Shown piece after piece: positions 1 to 8,800 of a stretch of 37,109 bases of DNA. Positions within the stretch are counted from its first letter, which is position 1; every line of letters begins with the position of its first letter. Where the stretch lies: contig JBBQTQ010000016.1 in assembly GCA_038213135.1 (NCBI GenBank), forward strand, positions 1-37,109, given 5' to 3'. The position numbers and the translations under genes were made by a program. This DNA comes from JBBQTQ01 sp038213135 (GTDB lineage Bacteria; Actinomycetota; Thermoleophilia; Gaiellales; Gaiellaceae). The notes under the pieces are model-generated. The model was not told the origin of the DNA. It did not search any database and was given only the letters and a program-made list of their open reading frames with translations.

Positions 1-141
1 TCGTCGAGCGAGGGCTGGTGCAGCTCGAGGTTCGCGACGTGGATCCCCTCCGCGTCGAGCGCGCGCACGATCTCGGCGAGGCCGACCTCGCCAGCCGAGC
101 AGCGCACTGCGACGGTCCGCGGGGCGCCGGCCGTCGGCGCG
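1..141. repeat. 141-bp terminal inverted repeat, left copy (native context)
   Basis: Bases 1-141 are identical, base for base, to the reverse complement of 36969-37109. This copy lies inside an intact ABC ATPase reading frame, so it is the natural one. The length equals the largest default k-mer of MEGAHIT (141), which points to an assembly-graph end rather than a biological repeat. Confidence 0.95.
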
Positions 142-902
142 CCGAAGCGTTCGAGGATCTGCGCGATCTTGGCCATGTCTGCCGGGTCGGCGGGCATCAC
201 CTCGACGGTGGGATGCGCGATCTCGGCCTTCAGCTGCGCCGGCGTCCCCTCGGCGACGATCTTGCCGTGGTCGATGATCCCGACGCGGTCGGAGAGGACG
301 TCCGCCTCCTCGAGGTACTGCGTGGTGAGGAAGACGGTGACGCCTTCCTCGTTCGCGAGCCGGCCGACTTCCTCCCACAGTGCGCTGCGGCTCTGCGGAT
401 CGAGGCCCGTGGTCGGCTCGTCGAGGAAGAGGATCCGCGGCCGGTGCACGAGCGCCAGCGCAAGGTCGAGCCGTCGCTTCATGCCACCCGAGTAGCCGCC
501 CACTCGCCGGTCGGCTGCCAGGGTGAGGCCCACCCGCTCGAGCAGCTCCTGCGCGCGCTCCTTGCGCTCGGCGCGTGGCAGACCCTGCATGCCGGCCTGC
601 AGGCGCAAGTGCTCGCGCCCGGTCAGCAGCGGGTCGAGCGCGGCCTCCTGAAGCGCCGCCCCGATCGCGCGCCGCACCTCCGGGCCCTGCCGGACGATGT
701 CGAAGCCGGCGACCCGCGCCGTGCCGGCGGTCGGCGGCAAAAGCGTCGTGAGCATGTGGACGGTAGTCGACTTGCCCGCTCCATTCGGGCCTAGGAAGCC
801 GTAGATCTCACCCGGTCGTACAGAGAGGTCGATCCCGTCGACCGCCCGGATCTTGCCCTTGAACTCGCGGACGAGCCCGCTGGCCTCGATGCCGTTGTCC
901 AC
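1..902 (-). CDS. DrrA-like drug-export ABC transporter ATP-binding protein (3' end cut by contig edge)
   Basis: ATPase subunit of an ABC-2 type exporter, of the daunorubicin-resistance (DrrA) group; it would power a membrane permease that is not in the window. Visible in order: Walker A GPNGAGKST (about residues 38-46), signature YSGGMKRRLDLALAL, Walker B ILFLDEPTTGLDP, and TTQYLEEAD where most ABC ATPases have the His-switch TTH; Gln there is usual for DrrA relatives. The C-terminal regulatory region runs to ...NLELHQPSLD, where the contig ends, so only a short tail is missing. Start is GTG at 902 (VDNGIEASGL), with a TAGAGT -10 box 6 nt upstream and no Shine-Dalgarno. The last 141 coding bases are repeated inverted at the far contig end. 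Family is certain; substrate unknown. Confidence 0.93.
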   Translation of the reverse strand, partial: MDNGIEASGLVREFKGKIRAVDGIDLSVRPGEIYGFLGPNGAGKSTTVHMLTTLLPPTAGTARVAGFDIVRQGPEVRRAIGAALQEAALDPLLTGREHLRLQAGMQGLPRAERKERAQELLERVGLTLAADRRVGGYSGGMKRRLDLALALVHRPRILFLDEPTTGLDPQSRSALWEEVGRLANEEGVTVFLTTQYLEEADVLSDRVGIIDHGKIVAEGTPAQLKAEIAHPTVEVMPADPADMAKIAQILERFGAPTAGAPRTVAVRCSAGEVGLAEIVRALDAEGIHVANLELHQPSLD

Positions 903-908
903 GCCTCG

Positions 909-914
909 ACTCTA
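909..914 (-). promoter_or_regulatory. -10 box of leaderless promoter, ABC ATPase gene
   Basis: TAGAGT on the minus strand fits TAnnnT and ends 6 nt before the GTG at 902, the spacing expected if transcription starts at the start codon. No clear -35 box was identified. Confidence 0.45.
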
Positions 915-932
915 CCGGCGTCGATTCGGGCG

Positions 933-2132
933 CTAGCCTGTGAAGCGGGCCGCCTCCTCCGAGCCGGAAGTTGCATCGCCGGCGCTGTACGAATGAGCGC
1001 CGGCGCCGGCCAGACGACCCGCGTCGACGATCAGGTACTCCTCGCGAATCGGGCGCCCGTCGAGCCAGCATTCGAGGATCTCGCGGGCTCCGGCCGCGTA
1101 GCGGGCCTGCGCCGAGAGGCTCGAGCCCGAGATGTGCGGGGTCATGCCGTGATGCGGCATGGTCCGCCAGGGATGGTCCTGCGGCGCCGGCTGCGGGAAC
1201 CAGACGTCGCCCGCGTAGCCCGCGAGCTGGCCGGACTCGAGCGCGCGGGCGACTGCATCCCGGTCGCAGATCTTGCCGCGAGCGGTGTTCACGAGATACG
1301 CGCCGCGCTTCATCTGGCCGATCAGCTCGTCGTCGAAGAGATGCTCCGTCTCGGGATGTAGCGGCGCGTTGATCGTGACCACGTCGCAAACTCGGACGAG
1401 CTCCTCGACCGTGGGGTGGAACGTGACCCCGAGCTCCTGCTCGACCTCTGCGGGCAGCCGGTGCCGGTCGGTGTAGTGCAGCCCGACCTCGAACGGCTTC
1501 AGCCGGCGCAGCACCGCCGAGCCGATCCGGCCCGCCGCGACCGTCCCCACCTGCATGCCCTCGAGGTCGTAGGAGCGGGAGACGCAGTCGGCGATGTTCC
1601 AACCGCCCTTCACGACCCACTGGTACGAGGGGATGTAGTTCCGGACGAGCGCCAGGATCATCATCACGACGTGCTCGGAGACGCTGATGCTGTTCGAGTA
1701 CGTCACCTCGGCCACGGTGATCCCGTGCTCGATCGCCGCCTGCAGGTCGACGTGATCCGAGCCGATCCCGGCCGTGATCGCCAGCTTCAGGTTCGGCGCC
1801 TTGGCGATCCGCTCGGCGGTGAGGTAGGCGGGCCAGAACGGCTGGGAGATGACGACGTCGGCAGCGGGCAGCTCGCGCTCGAAGACCGAGTCCGGCCCAT
1901 CCTTGTCGGAGGTCACGACGAGCCGGTGCCCGCCCTCCTCCAGGAATCGCCGCAGGCCAAGCTCGCCGGACACGCTCCCGAGCAGCTCGCCGGGACGGAA
2001 GTCGATTCCCGCCGGCGACGGCGTGGTCTGGCCGCCGTGATAGCCGGCGATCGTCGGGATCTCGTCGCGCGCGTACCCCGACGGATACCCGTCGACCGGA
2101 TCGTCGTAGAGCACACAGAGAAGCGACGCCAT
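933..2132 (-). CDS. fdh: NAD-dependent formate dehydrogenase
   Basis: Soluble, metal-free FDH (formate + NAD+ to CO2 + NADH) of the D-2-hydroxyacid dehydrogenase superfamily, 399 aa like the Pseudomonas sp. 101 enzyme, with which it aligns at an offset of +1. Landmarks: Asn147 (substrate), the Rossmann loop with Asp222-Arg223 (HYTDRHRLP), giving NAD+ rather than NADP+ specificity, Arg285 (VNTARGK), Gln314 (PQPAPQDHPW) and His333 (MTPHISG). Two cysteines that sensitise the Pseudomonas enzyme to inactivation (Cys145, Cys255) are Ser146 and Ala256 here. ATG start at 2132; a TAGGCT hexamer lies 10 nt upstream. It stands alone and could yield NADH from formate. Identification is very secure. Confidence 0.97.
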   Translation of the reverse strand: MASLLCVLYDDPVDGYPSGYARDEIPTIAGYHGGQTTPSPAGIDFRPGELLGSVSGELGLRRFLEEGGHRLVVTSDKDGPDSVFERELPAADVVISQPFWPAYLTAERIAKAPNLKLAITAGIGSDHVDLQAAIEHGITVAEVTYSNSISVSEHVVMMILALVRNYIPSYQWVVKGGWNIADCVSRSYDLEGMQVGTVAAGRIGSAVLRRLKPFEVGLHYTDRHRLPAEVEQELGVTFHPTVEELVRVCDVVTINAPLHPETEHLFDDELIGQMKRGAYLVNTARGKICDRDAVARALESGQLAGYAGDVWFPQPAPQDHPWRTMPHHGMTPHISGSSLSAQARYAAGAREILECWLDGRPIREEYLIVDAGRLAGAGAHSYSAGDATSGSEEAARFTG

Positions 2133-2158
2133 CCGGCGCCGAAGCCTACAGCGGGCTT

Positions 2159-2848
2159 CTACGGAGCGGTGACGGCCCAGGAGCCGCCGGTGACGAACGA
2201 GCCCGCGGCGGCGGCCTGCACGGAAACGCCCGCGCCGCTCGCCCGCACGACGCCGCCCGAACCGTCGGAGAGGACGTCGACGAAGTTGCGGCCGGCCTGC
2301 ACGTTCGTTGCGATGCCTTCGTAGATGCAGAGGTGGCCGGCTGCCGCAGTCGGCGCGCCGGCGTTACCCGCGCACTGTGAGGGCGGCGATGGGTCTCCCT
2401 GCTTGATGAAGTGCGCCGTCGGCGCGGAGGCGAGCGCCGTCGGGAACGAGATCGCGTCGCCGCCGAAGTCGCCGGCGGCAGCGGCCGTGCCCTTGACGTA
2501 GTAGACGCCCTTCTCAGTCTTGCCCGAGGGAAGCGTGTCCGCGAACGAGCCGGCAGCGCCCGTCGGGCCTGTCGCTCCGGTCGGCCCGGCCGTTCCGGCC
2601 GCACCGGTCGGTCCAGCTAGACCCGCAGGTCCGGCAGGCCCCTTCGCACCCTCGAGCAGCTGCCCGGGGGCGAAGTCGCGCTTGAGGAGCGAATAGTCCT
2701 TCACCTGGACGGTCGTGACGCTGTTCCGCGGCAGGATCATCTTCACCGCGGCGTAGCCCGTACCGCCGAGCGAGAAGACGAGCGCGAGCATCGCGATCAC
2801 CGTTGCCGGTGCCGGTCGACGCTGCCAGATCTGCCGCTTCAGGTTCAC
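2159..2848 (-). CDS. Exported protein with short collagen-like Gly-X-Y tract
   Basis: 229 aa. GTG start at 2848. An N-terminal basic stretch and hydrophobic segment (about residues 17-36, ending GGTGYAA) form a signal or anchor of a type very common in Thermoleophilia. Then comes a linker with NSVTTVQVKDYSL and a collagen-like tract at about residues 69-101 (GPAGPAGLAGPTG and so on) followed by a C-terminal domain of about 125 residues with two cysteines (SQCAGN and HLCIYEG) that could form a disulphide. Members of this group are abundant surface or secreted proteins of unknown role. The tract is too short for a large triple helix; the C-terminal domain may act as a trimerisation head, which is only an inference. 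Confidence 0.8.
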   Translation of the reverse strand: MNLKRQIWQRRPAPATVIAMLALVFSLGGTGYAAVKMILPRNSVTTVQVKDYSLLKRDFAPGQLLEGAKGPAGPAGLAGPTGAAGTAGPTGATGPTGAAGSFADTLPSGKTEKGVYYVKGTAAAAGDFGGDAISFPTALASAPTAHFIKQGDPSPPSQCAGNAGAPTAAAGHLCIYEGIATNVQAGRNFVDVLSDGSGGVVRASGAGVSVQAAAAGSFVTGGSWAVTAP

Positions 2849-2933
2849 GTTTCTTCATTCGACGGAAGGGACGATTTCCTTTAGCGGAAACGGGCACATC
2901 GTTCGCGTACCTCAATCGAAAGGGAGTGCCGGC

Positions 2934-4730
2934 ATGGCCGAGCTCGTCGCTGATTTCGTCCTGAAGCGCCTGACCGAGTGGGGCGTGCACCGCATTTACG
3001 GGTTCCCCGGCGACGGGATCAACGCCTTTCTCGGCGCGCTCGACCGCGCGGACGGCAACCCGGAGTTCATCCAGGCACGGCACGAGGAAATGGCTGCGTT
3101 CATGGCCTGCGGCCACGCGAAGTTCACCGGCGAGGTCGGCGTCTGCATGGCCACGTCCGGCCCCGGTGCGATCCACCTCCTGAACGGCCTCTACGACGCC
3201 AAGCTGGATCACGCCCCGGTCGTCGCGATCGTCGGGCAGCAGAAGCGCAGCGCGCTCGGCTCGCAGTACCAGCAGGAAGTCGATCTGGGCGTGCTCTTCA
3301 AGGATGTGTCCGAGTACGTCCAGGTCTGCATGGATCCGGCCCAGGCCCGCCACCTCGTCGACCGGGCGCTCCGGATCGCCCTCGACCGGAAGGGCGTGGC
3401 GACGTTGATCTTCCCGGCCGACGTCCAGGAGGAGAAGGCGGTCGAGTCGCCGCCTCGTGCGCACGGATCGGTCTTCTCGAGCGTCGGCTACACGCGCCCG
3501 CGAGTGCTGCCGCAGGTGGCAGATCTGGACCGCGCCGCACAGATCCTGAACGAGGGCGAGAAGGTCGCGATCCTGATCGGCCAGGGTGCCGCGGGCGCCG
3601 CCGACGAGGTGGTCGAGGCCGCCGAGCTGCTCGGCGCGGGCGTCGCCAAGGCGCTACTCGGCAAGGCGGCGCTACCCGACGACCTGCCGTTCGTGACCGG
3701 CCCGATCGGCCTGCTCGGCTCGACCGCCAGCTACGAGCTGATGAAGGGCTGCGACACGCTCCTCAAGATCGGCTCGAGCTTCCCCTACGCGGAGTTCCTG
3801 CCCAAGGAGGGCCAGGCGAAGTGCGTCGAGATCGACCTCGACGGACGGATGACCGGCATGCGCTATCCGGCGGACGTGATGTTGATCGGCGACGCTCACG
3901 ACACGCTCCACGAGCTGCTCCCGAAGCTGAAGCGGAAGGAGGACCGTTCGTGGCGCGAGGAGATCGAGAAGCAGGTCGAGGAGTGGTGGCGCGTCGTCGA
4001 GGACCGAGCGATGCAGACGGGCGACCCGATGAACCCGCAGCGCGTCGCGTGGGAACTCTCGAGCCGGCTGCCCGACGACGTGATCATCGCCGCCGACTCC
4101 GGCTCCTCGACGAACTGGTACGCGCGCAACCTGAGGTTGCGCAAGGGGATGCTCGCGTCCCTCTCGGGCACGCTCGCGACGATGGGCCCCGCGGTGCCGT
4201 ACGCGATCGCGGCCAAGTTCGCCCATCCGGGCCGGCCTGTGGTCGCCTTCGTCGGCGACGGCGCCTTCCAGATGAACGGCATGAACGAGCTGATCACCGT
4301 GAAGCGCTACTGGGAGCGCTGGTCGAACCCGACGCTCGTCTTCTGCGTCTTCAACAACGAGGATCTGAATCAGGTGACGTGGGAGCAGAGGGTCATGTCG
4401 GGCGACCCGAAGTACCCGGCAACCCAGACGATCCCCGACTTCCCCTACGCCCGCTATGCCGAGCTGCTCGGCTTCAAGGGGATCTTCTGCGACGAGGGGG
4501 ACGCGGTCGGCGATGCCTGGGCCGAGGCGCTTTCGGCGGGGATGCCCTGCCTGCTCGAGGTCAAGGTCGACCCGGAGATCCCGCCGCTGCCGCCGCACAT
4601 CACACGCGAGCAGGCCAAGAAAATGGCCGAGGCGATGGTCAAGGGTGACCCGGAGCGGGTCGGAGTGACGGAGAAGTCGCTGCTCGGGAAGCTCTCCGAG
4701 TTCAAGGAAAGCCTGCCGGGCCGAGGCTAG
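2934..4730 (+). CDS. Thiamine diphosphate-dependent enzyme, pyruvate oxidase/PoxB-like
   Basis: 598-aa member of the acetolactate synthase/pyruvate oxidase superfamily. The N-terminal ThDP-binding domain has YGFPGDGIN and the catalytic Glu51 in RHEEMAAF; a central domain (about 190-340) has the FAD/nucleotide-type fold; the C-terminal domain has the ThDP/Mg motif starting GDGAFQMNGMNEL and ending in NN (about residues 440-470). Closest in style to proteins annotated as pyruvate dehydrogenase (quinone) or ThDP-requiring protein; decarboxylation of a 2-oxoacid is expected, but pyruvate is not proven. ATG at 2934 is preceded by AAAGGGAG at a good distance. The stop codon overlaps the next GTG (TAGTG), so the gene is translationally coupled to an enolase-superfamily enzyme and a 2-hydroxyacid dehydrogenase. 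Confidence 0.88.
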   Translation: MAELVADFVLKRLTEWGVHRIYGFPGDGINAFLGALDRADGNPEFIQARHEEMAAFMACGHAKFTGEVGVCMATSGPGAIHLLNGLYDAKLDHAPVVAIVGQQKRSALGSQYQQEVDLGVLFKDVSEYVQVCMDPAQARHLVDRALRIALDRKGVATLIFPADVQEEKAVESPPRAHGSVFSSVGYTRPRVLPQVADLDRAAQILNEGEKVAILIGQGAAGAADEVVEAAELLGAGVAKALLGKAALPDDLPFVTGPIGLLGSTASYELMKGCDTLLKIGSSFPYAEFLPKEGQAKCVEIDLDGRMTGMRYPADVMLIGDAHDTLHELLPKLKRKEDRSWREEIEKQVEEWWRVVEDRAMQTGDPMNPQRVAWELSSRLPDDVIIAADSGSSTNWYARNLRLRKGMLASLSGTLATMGPAVPYAIAAKFAHPGRPVVAFVGDGAFQMNGMNELITVKRYWERWSNPTLVFCVFNNEDLNQVTWEQRVMSGDPKYPATQTIPDFPYARYAELLGFKGIFCDEGDAVGDAWAEALSAGMPCLLEVKVDPEIPPLPPHITREQAKKMAEAMVKGDPERVGVTEKSLLGKLSEFKESLPGRG

Positions 4731-5821
4731 TGGCAACGGCGCTGGAGCATCGCGCGGGCGTCGACAGCGTCGACGTCGCGGCGTACACGATCCCGACGGA
4801 CGAGCCCGAGTCGGACGGCACAGCCGAGTGGGACTCGACCACGATCGTCGTCGTCGAGCTCCATACGCAGGGCCAGACCGGGCTCGGCTACACGTACGGC
4901 GACGCGGCGATCGCCGAGCTGATCCGCTCGAGGCTCGCGGAGCCCGTCCGGCGAGGGGCGAGCTGGCGGGAGCTGGGAGCGGAGCTGCGCAACGTCGGCC
5001 GGCCGGGGCTCGGCTGGATGGCCTTGTCCGCAGTGGACATCGCACTCTGGGACCTGCGCGCGCGCCTGCTCGACGCGCCGCTCGTCGCCTTGCTGCCGGG
5101 CGAGCACGAGCAGGTGCCGATCTACGGGAGCGGCGGCTTCTGCTCGTACTCGCTCGACCGGATCCGGGAGCAGCTCGGCGGCTGGGTCGAGCAAGGCATC
5201 CCGCGGGTGAAGATGAAGGTCGGGAGAGATCCTTTGCAGGATCCCTCCCGACTAGATGCCGCTCGCGAGACCGTCGGCGACGAGACTGAGCTGTACGTGG
5301 ACGCAAATGGAGCATTTCAGCGGAAGGAGGCGCTCGCCTGGGCCGAGCGCTACGCCTCTGAATGGGGCGCCTCGTGGTTCGAGGAGCCGGTCTCCTCGGC
5401 CGACCTGGAGGGTCTGCGGTTGCTCAGAGATCGCGCGCCTGCCGGCCTCGACATCGCCGCCGGTGAGTACGGCTTCGTCCTGCGCGACTTCCTGAACCTG
5501 CTCCAAGCGGGCGCCGTCGACTGCCTGCAGGCCGACATCACCCGCTGCGGCGGGATCACCGGGCTGCTCAAAGTCGCCGGGCTCTGCGAGGCGCACGGGC
5601 TCGAGCTATCGGGCCACTGCGCGCCGCAGATCTCCGCGCACGCGCTGACCGCGGTCGGGCCACTGCGCCACCTCGAGTACTTCCACGACCACGACCGGGT
5701 CGAGCGGCTCCTCTTCGACGGCTGCCTCGACCCGGCCAGCGGCGCGCTGCGCCCCGACCCCTCCCGCCCCGGCCACGGCCTCGAGCTGCGACGCCAGGAC
5801 GCGGAGCGCTACGCCGCGTGA
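4730..5821 (+). CDS. Mandelate racemase/muconate lactonizing enzyme family protein
   Basis: 363-aa enolase-superfamily enzyme of the mandelate racemase subgroup, abstracting the proton alpha to a carboxylate, usually on acid sugars. Residues expected of the group are visible: Lys161/Lys163 (KMK), metal ligands Asp191 (VDANGAF), Glu218 or Glu219 (FEEPV) and Glu246 (AAGEYG), the Asp269-His296 dyad (LQADITRCGG and SGHCAP) and Glu316 (HLEYFHD). The start is GTG at 4730, sharing one base with the preceding TAG; the end overlaps the next gene by GTGA. Probably an acid-sugar dehydratase or racemase; the substrate cannot be named. A near-perfect 30-nt hairpin lies within the coding sequence at 5221-5250. 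Confidence 0.88.
   Translation: MATALEHRAGVDSVDVAAYTIPTDEPESDGTAEWDSTTIVVVELHTQGQTGLGYTYGDAAIAELIRSRLAEPVRRGASWRELGAELRNVGRPGLGWMALSAVDIALWDLRARLLDAPLVALLPGEHEQVPIYGSGGFCSYSLDRIREQLGGWVEQGIPRVKMKVGRDPLQDPSRLDAARETVGDETELYVDANGAFQRKEALAWAERYASEWGASWFEEPVSSADLEGLRLLRDRAPAGLDIAAGEYGFVLRDFLNLLQAGAVDCLQADITRCGGITGLLKVAGLCEAHGLELSGHCAPQISAHALTAVGPLRHLEYFHDHDRVERLLFDGCLDPASGALRPDPSRPGHGLELRRQDAERYAA
5221..5250. repeat. 30-nt imperfect palindrome inside the MR-family gene
   Basis: Arms CGGGAGAGATCC (5221-5232) and GGATCCCTCCCG (5239-5250) pair over 12 positions with a single A/C mismatch and a 6-nt loop TTTGCA. It encodes a loop right after the catalytic KxK strand (residues G165 to R174), a place where family members vary in length. 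No second copy was seen in the window. Confidence 0.6.
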
Positions 5822-8800
5822 ACGTCCCGGCGAAGACGCGCCCCGAGTACCGCATGCGCCCGGTGGGCAACATGCGCCTCGACGTCGAGCGGCTCGAGAA
5901 GGATCTCCGCGGCCACCTCCAGGGCGAGGTGCGCTTCCGGCCCGGCGACCGTGCCCTCTACTCGACCGGCGGCTCCAACTACCGGCAGCTGCCGATCGGG
6001 ATCGTGATCCCGAAGTCCGTCGAGGACGTGATCGCCTCGGTCGCCGTCTGCCGCGAGCACGACGCCCCCGTCCTCTCGCGCGGCGGCGGCACGAGCCTCG
6101 CCGGCCAGTCCTCGAACGTCGCGGTGATGATCGACTTCTCCAAGTACCTGAACGAGGTGCTGCAGATCGACGCCGAGCGGCGCACCGCACGCGTCCAGCC
6201 GGGCCTGATCCTCGACCACCTCCGCCACTCGGCCGAGAAGGGCCACCAGCTCACCTACGGCCCCGATCCCTCGACGCACGACCACTGCACGCTCGGCGGG
6301 ATGATCGGCAACAACTCCTGCGGCACCCACTCGGTGATGGCCGAGTTCCACGGGCCCGGGCCGCTGACCGCCGACCAGGTCGTCGAGCTCGACGTGCTGA
6401 CCTACCGCGGCGAGCGATTCACGCTCGGCCGCGACCACCACAACCTTCCGCAGGAGCTCGAGGCGAAGCTGCACGCCCTCGCCGAGCGCTACGGCGACCG
6501 CGTCCGCGAGCGCTATCCGGACATCCCGCGACGCGTCTCCGGCTACAACCTCGACCGCCTCCTCCCCGAGAAGGGCTTCAACCTCGCCGCCGCGCTGACC
6601 GGCACCGAAAGCACCTGCGTGACGATTCTCGAGGCGACCGTCGAGCTGATCCCGAACCCGAAGGTGCGCTCGCTCGTCGTGCTCGGCTACGAGGACGAGG
6701 CGATCGCCGGCGACCACGTCCCGGAGGTTCGCGAGCATCGCCCGTTGGGTCTCGAGGGCGTCGACCACACGCTGATGGAGGACATGAGGATCGTCGGGAT
6801 GCACGACGAGGACCTCTCGCTGCTGCCCGACGGCCGCGGCTTCCTGCTCGTCGAATTCGGCGGCGAGACGAAGGACGAGGCCGACGAGAAGGCCCACAAG
6901 CTGATCGCCGCGGCGAAGAAGCACAAGGGCCTGAAGGGAACGAAGCTCTACGACGACGAGGCGAGCGAGAAGCACCTCTGGGAGGTGCGCGAGGCCGGGC
7001 TCGGCGCGACCGCGTTCATCCCGGGCAAGCCCGACACCTACGAGGGCTGGGAGGACTCGGCCGTGCCGCCCGAGAAGGTCGGCGACTACCTGCGGCGGCT
7101 GAAGAAGCTCGGCTCGAAGTTCGGCTACGAGAGCGCCCTCTACGGCCACTACGGCCAGGGCTGCATCCATGCGCGCTGGAACTTCGACCTCGTGACGAAG
7201 GACGGGATCAAAACGTTCCGCCGCTTCCTCGACGAGGCGTCCGACCTCGTCCTCGAGCTCGGCGGCTCGCTCTCCGGCGAGCACGGCGACGGCCAGTCGC
7301 GTGCGGAGCTCCTCCCGAAGATGTTCGGCGACGACCTCGTCGAGGGGTTCCGGGAGTTCAAGGCGATCTGGGACCCCGACTGGAAGATGAACCCGGGCAA
7401 GGTCGTCGACGCCTACCGGATCACCGACAACCTGCGGCTCGGCACCGACTACGCGCCGCCGAAGGTGAAGACGCACTTCGCGTTCGCGAAGGACGGCGGC
7501 TCGTTCGCGCACGCGACCACGCGCTGCGTCGGGATCGGCAAGTGCCGGCGCACCGACTCGACCGAAGGCGTCATGTGCCCGAGCTTCATGGTCACGCGCG
7601 AGGAGAAGCACACGACGCGCGGCCGCGCGCGGACGCTCTGGGAGATGCTGAACGGCGAGGAGATCAAGGGGGGCTTCCGCTCGAAGGAGGCGTTCGAGGC
7701 GCTCGACCTCTGCCTCGCCTGCAAGGGCTGCACGAACGACTGCCCGGTCTCGGTCGACATGCCGACCCTGAAGGCCGAGTTCCTCTCGCACCACTACGAG
7801 GGCCGCCTGCGACCGCGGCACGCCTACGCGTTCGGGCTGATCGACCAGGGCTCGCGCCTCGCTTCGCGCATGCCGGCGCTCGTGAACCTGCTCTCGCGGA
7901 CGCCCGTCTTCAAGGCGGCGGCCGGCATCGCGCTACGGCGCGACGTGCCGCGCTACGCCCCGCTGACGCTGCGCGACTGGTTCCACGCGCGCGAGCCCGC
8001 GCGTGGCGAGGGCGAGCGCGTCCTGCTCTGGCCGGACACGTTCAACAACTACTTCCACACCGACACGGGCGTCGCCGCGATCGAGGCGCTGGAGGCGGCC
8101 GGGTTCGAGGTGACGATGCCGCGGATCCACCTCTGCTGCGGGCGACCGCTCTACGACTACGGAATGCTCGACCTCGCGAAGAGCTACCTGCAGCGCGTCG
8201 TCGCGACGCTGCGCGAGGAGATCCGGGCCGGTGTGCCACTGATCGCGATCGAGCCGAGCTGCGCCGCGGTGTTCAAGGACGAGCTGCCGCAGATGCTCCC
8301 GGACGACGAGGACGCGAAGCGGCTCTGCAAGCGGACCTTCCACTTCTCCGAGTTCCTCGCCGAGCACGCCGACGGCTGGGAGCCGCCGCGCCGCGAGGGC
8401 AAGGCGCTGCTGCACGGCCACTGCCATCACCTTGCTACCGGCGGGATCGCCGGCGAGAAGAAGCTGCTGGAACGGATCGGCCTCGAGGTCGAGGAGCTGA
8501 ATGCAGGCTGCTGCGGGATGGCCGGCTCCTGGGGGTTCGAGCCTGGCCACTACGACATCTCCCAGAAGATCGGCGAGCGGGTGCTGCTGCCGCGCGTGCG
8601 CCAGGCCGCGCGCGACACGCTGATCGTCGCCGACGGCTTCTCCTGCAAGGAGCAGATCCGCCAGGGCGAGACCGGCCGAGAGGCGTTGCACGTGGCCCAG
8701 GTGCTTAAGCTGGCGCGCGAGGGTTGCAGCGAGGAGGAGGTGCTGCGCAAGCCCGAGCCGGCCGGCAACGGGACGAAGCCGCTCGTCGCCGGCGCCGCTT

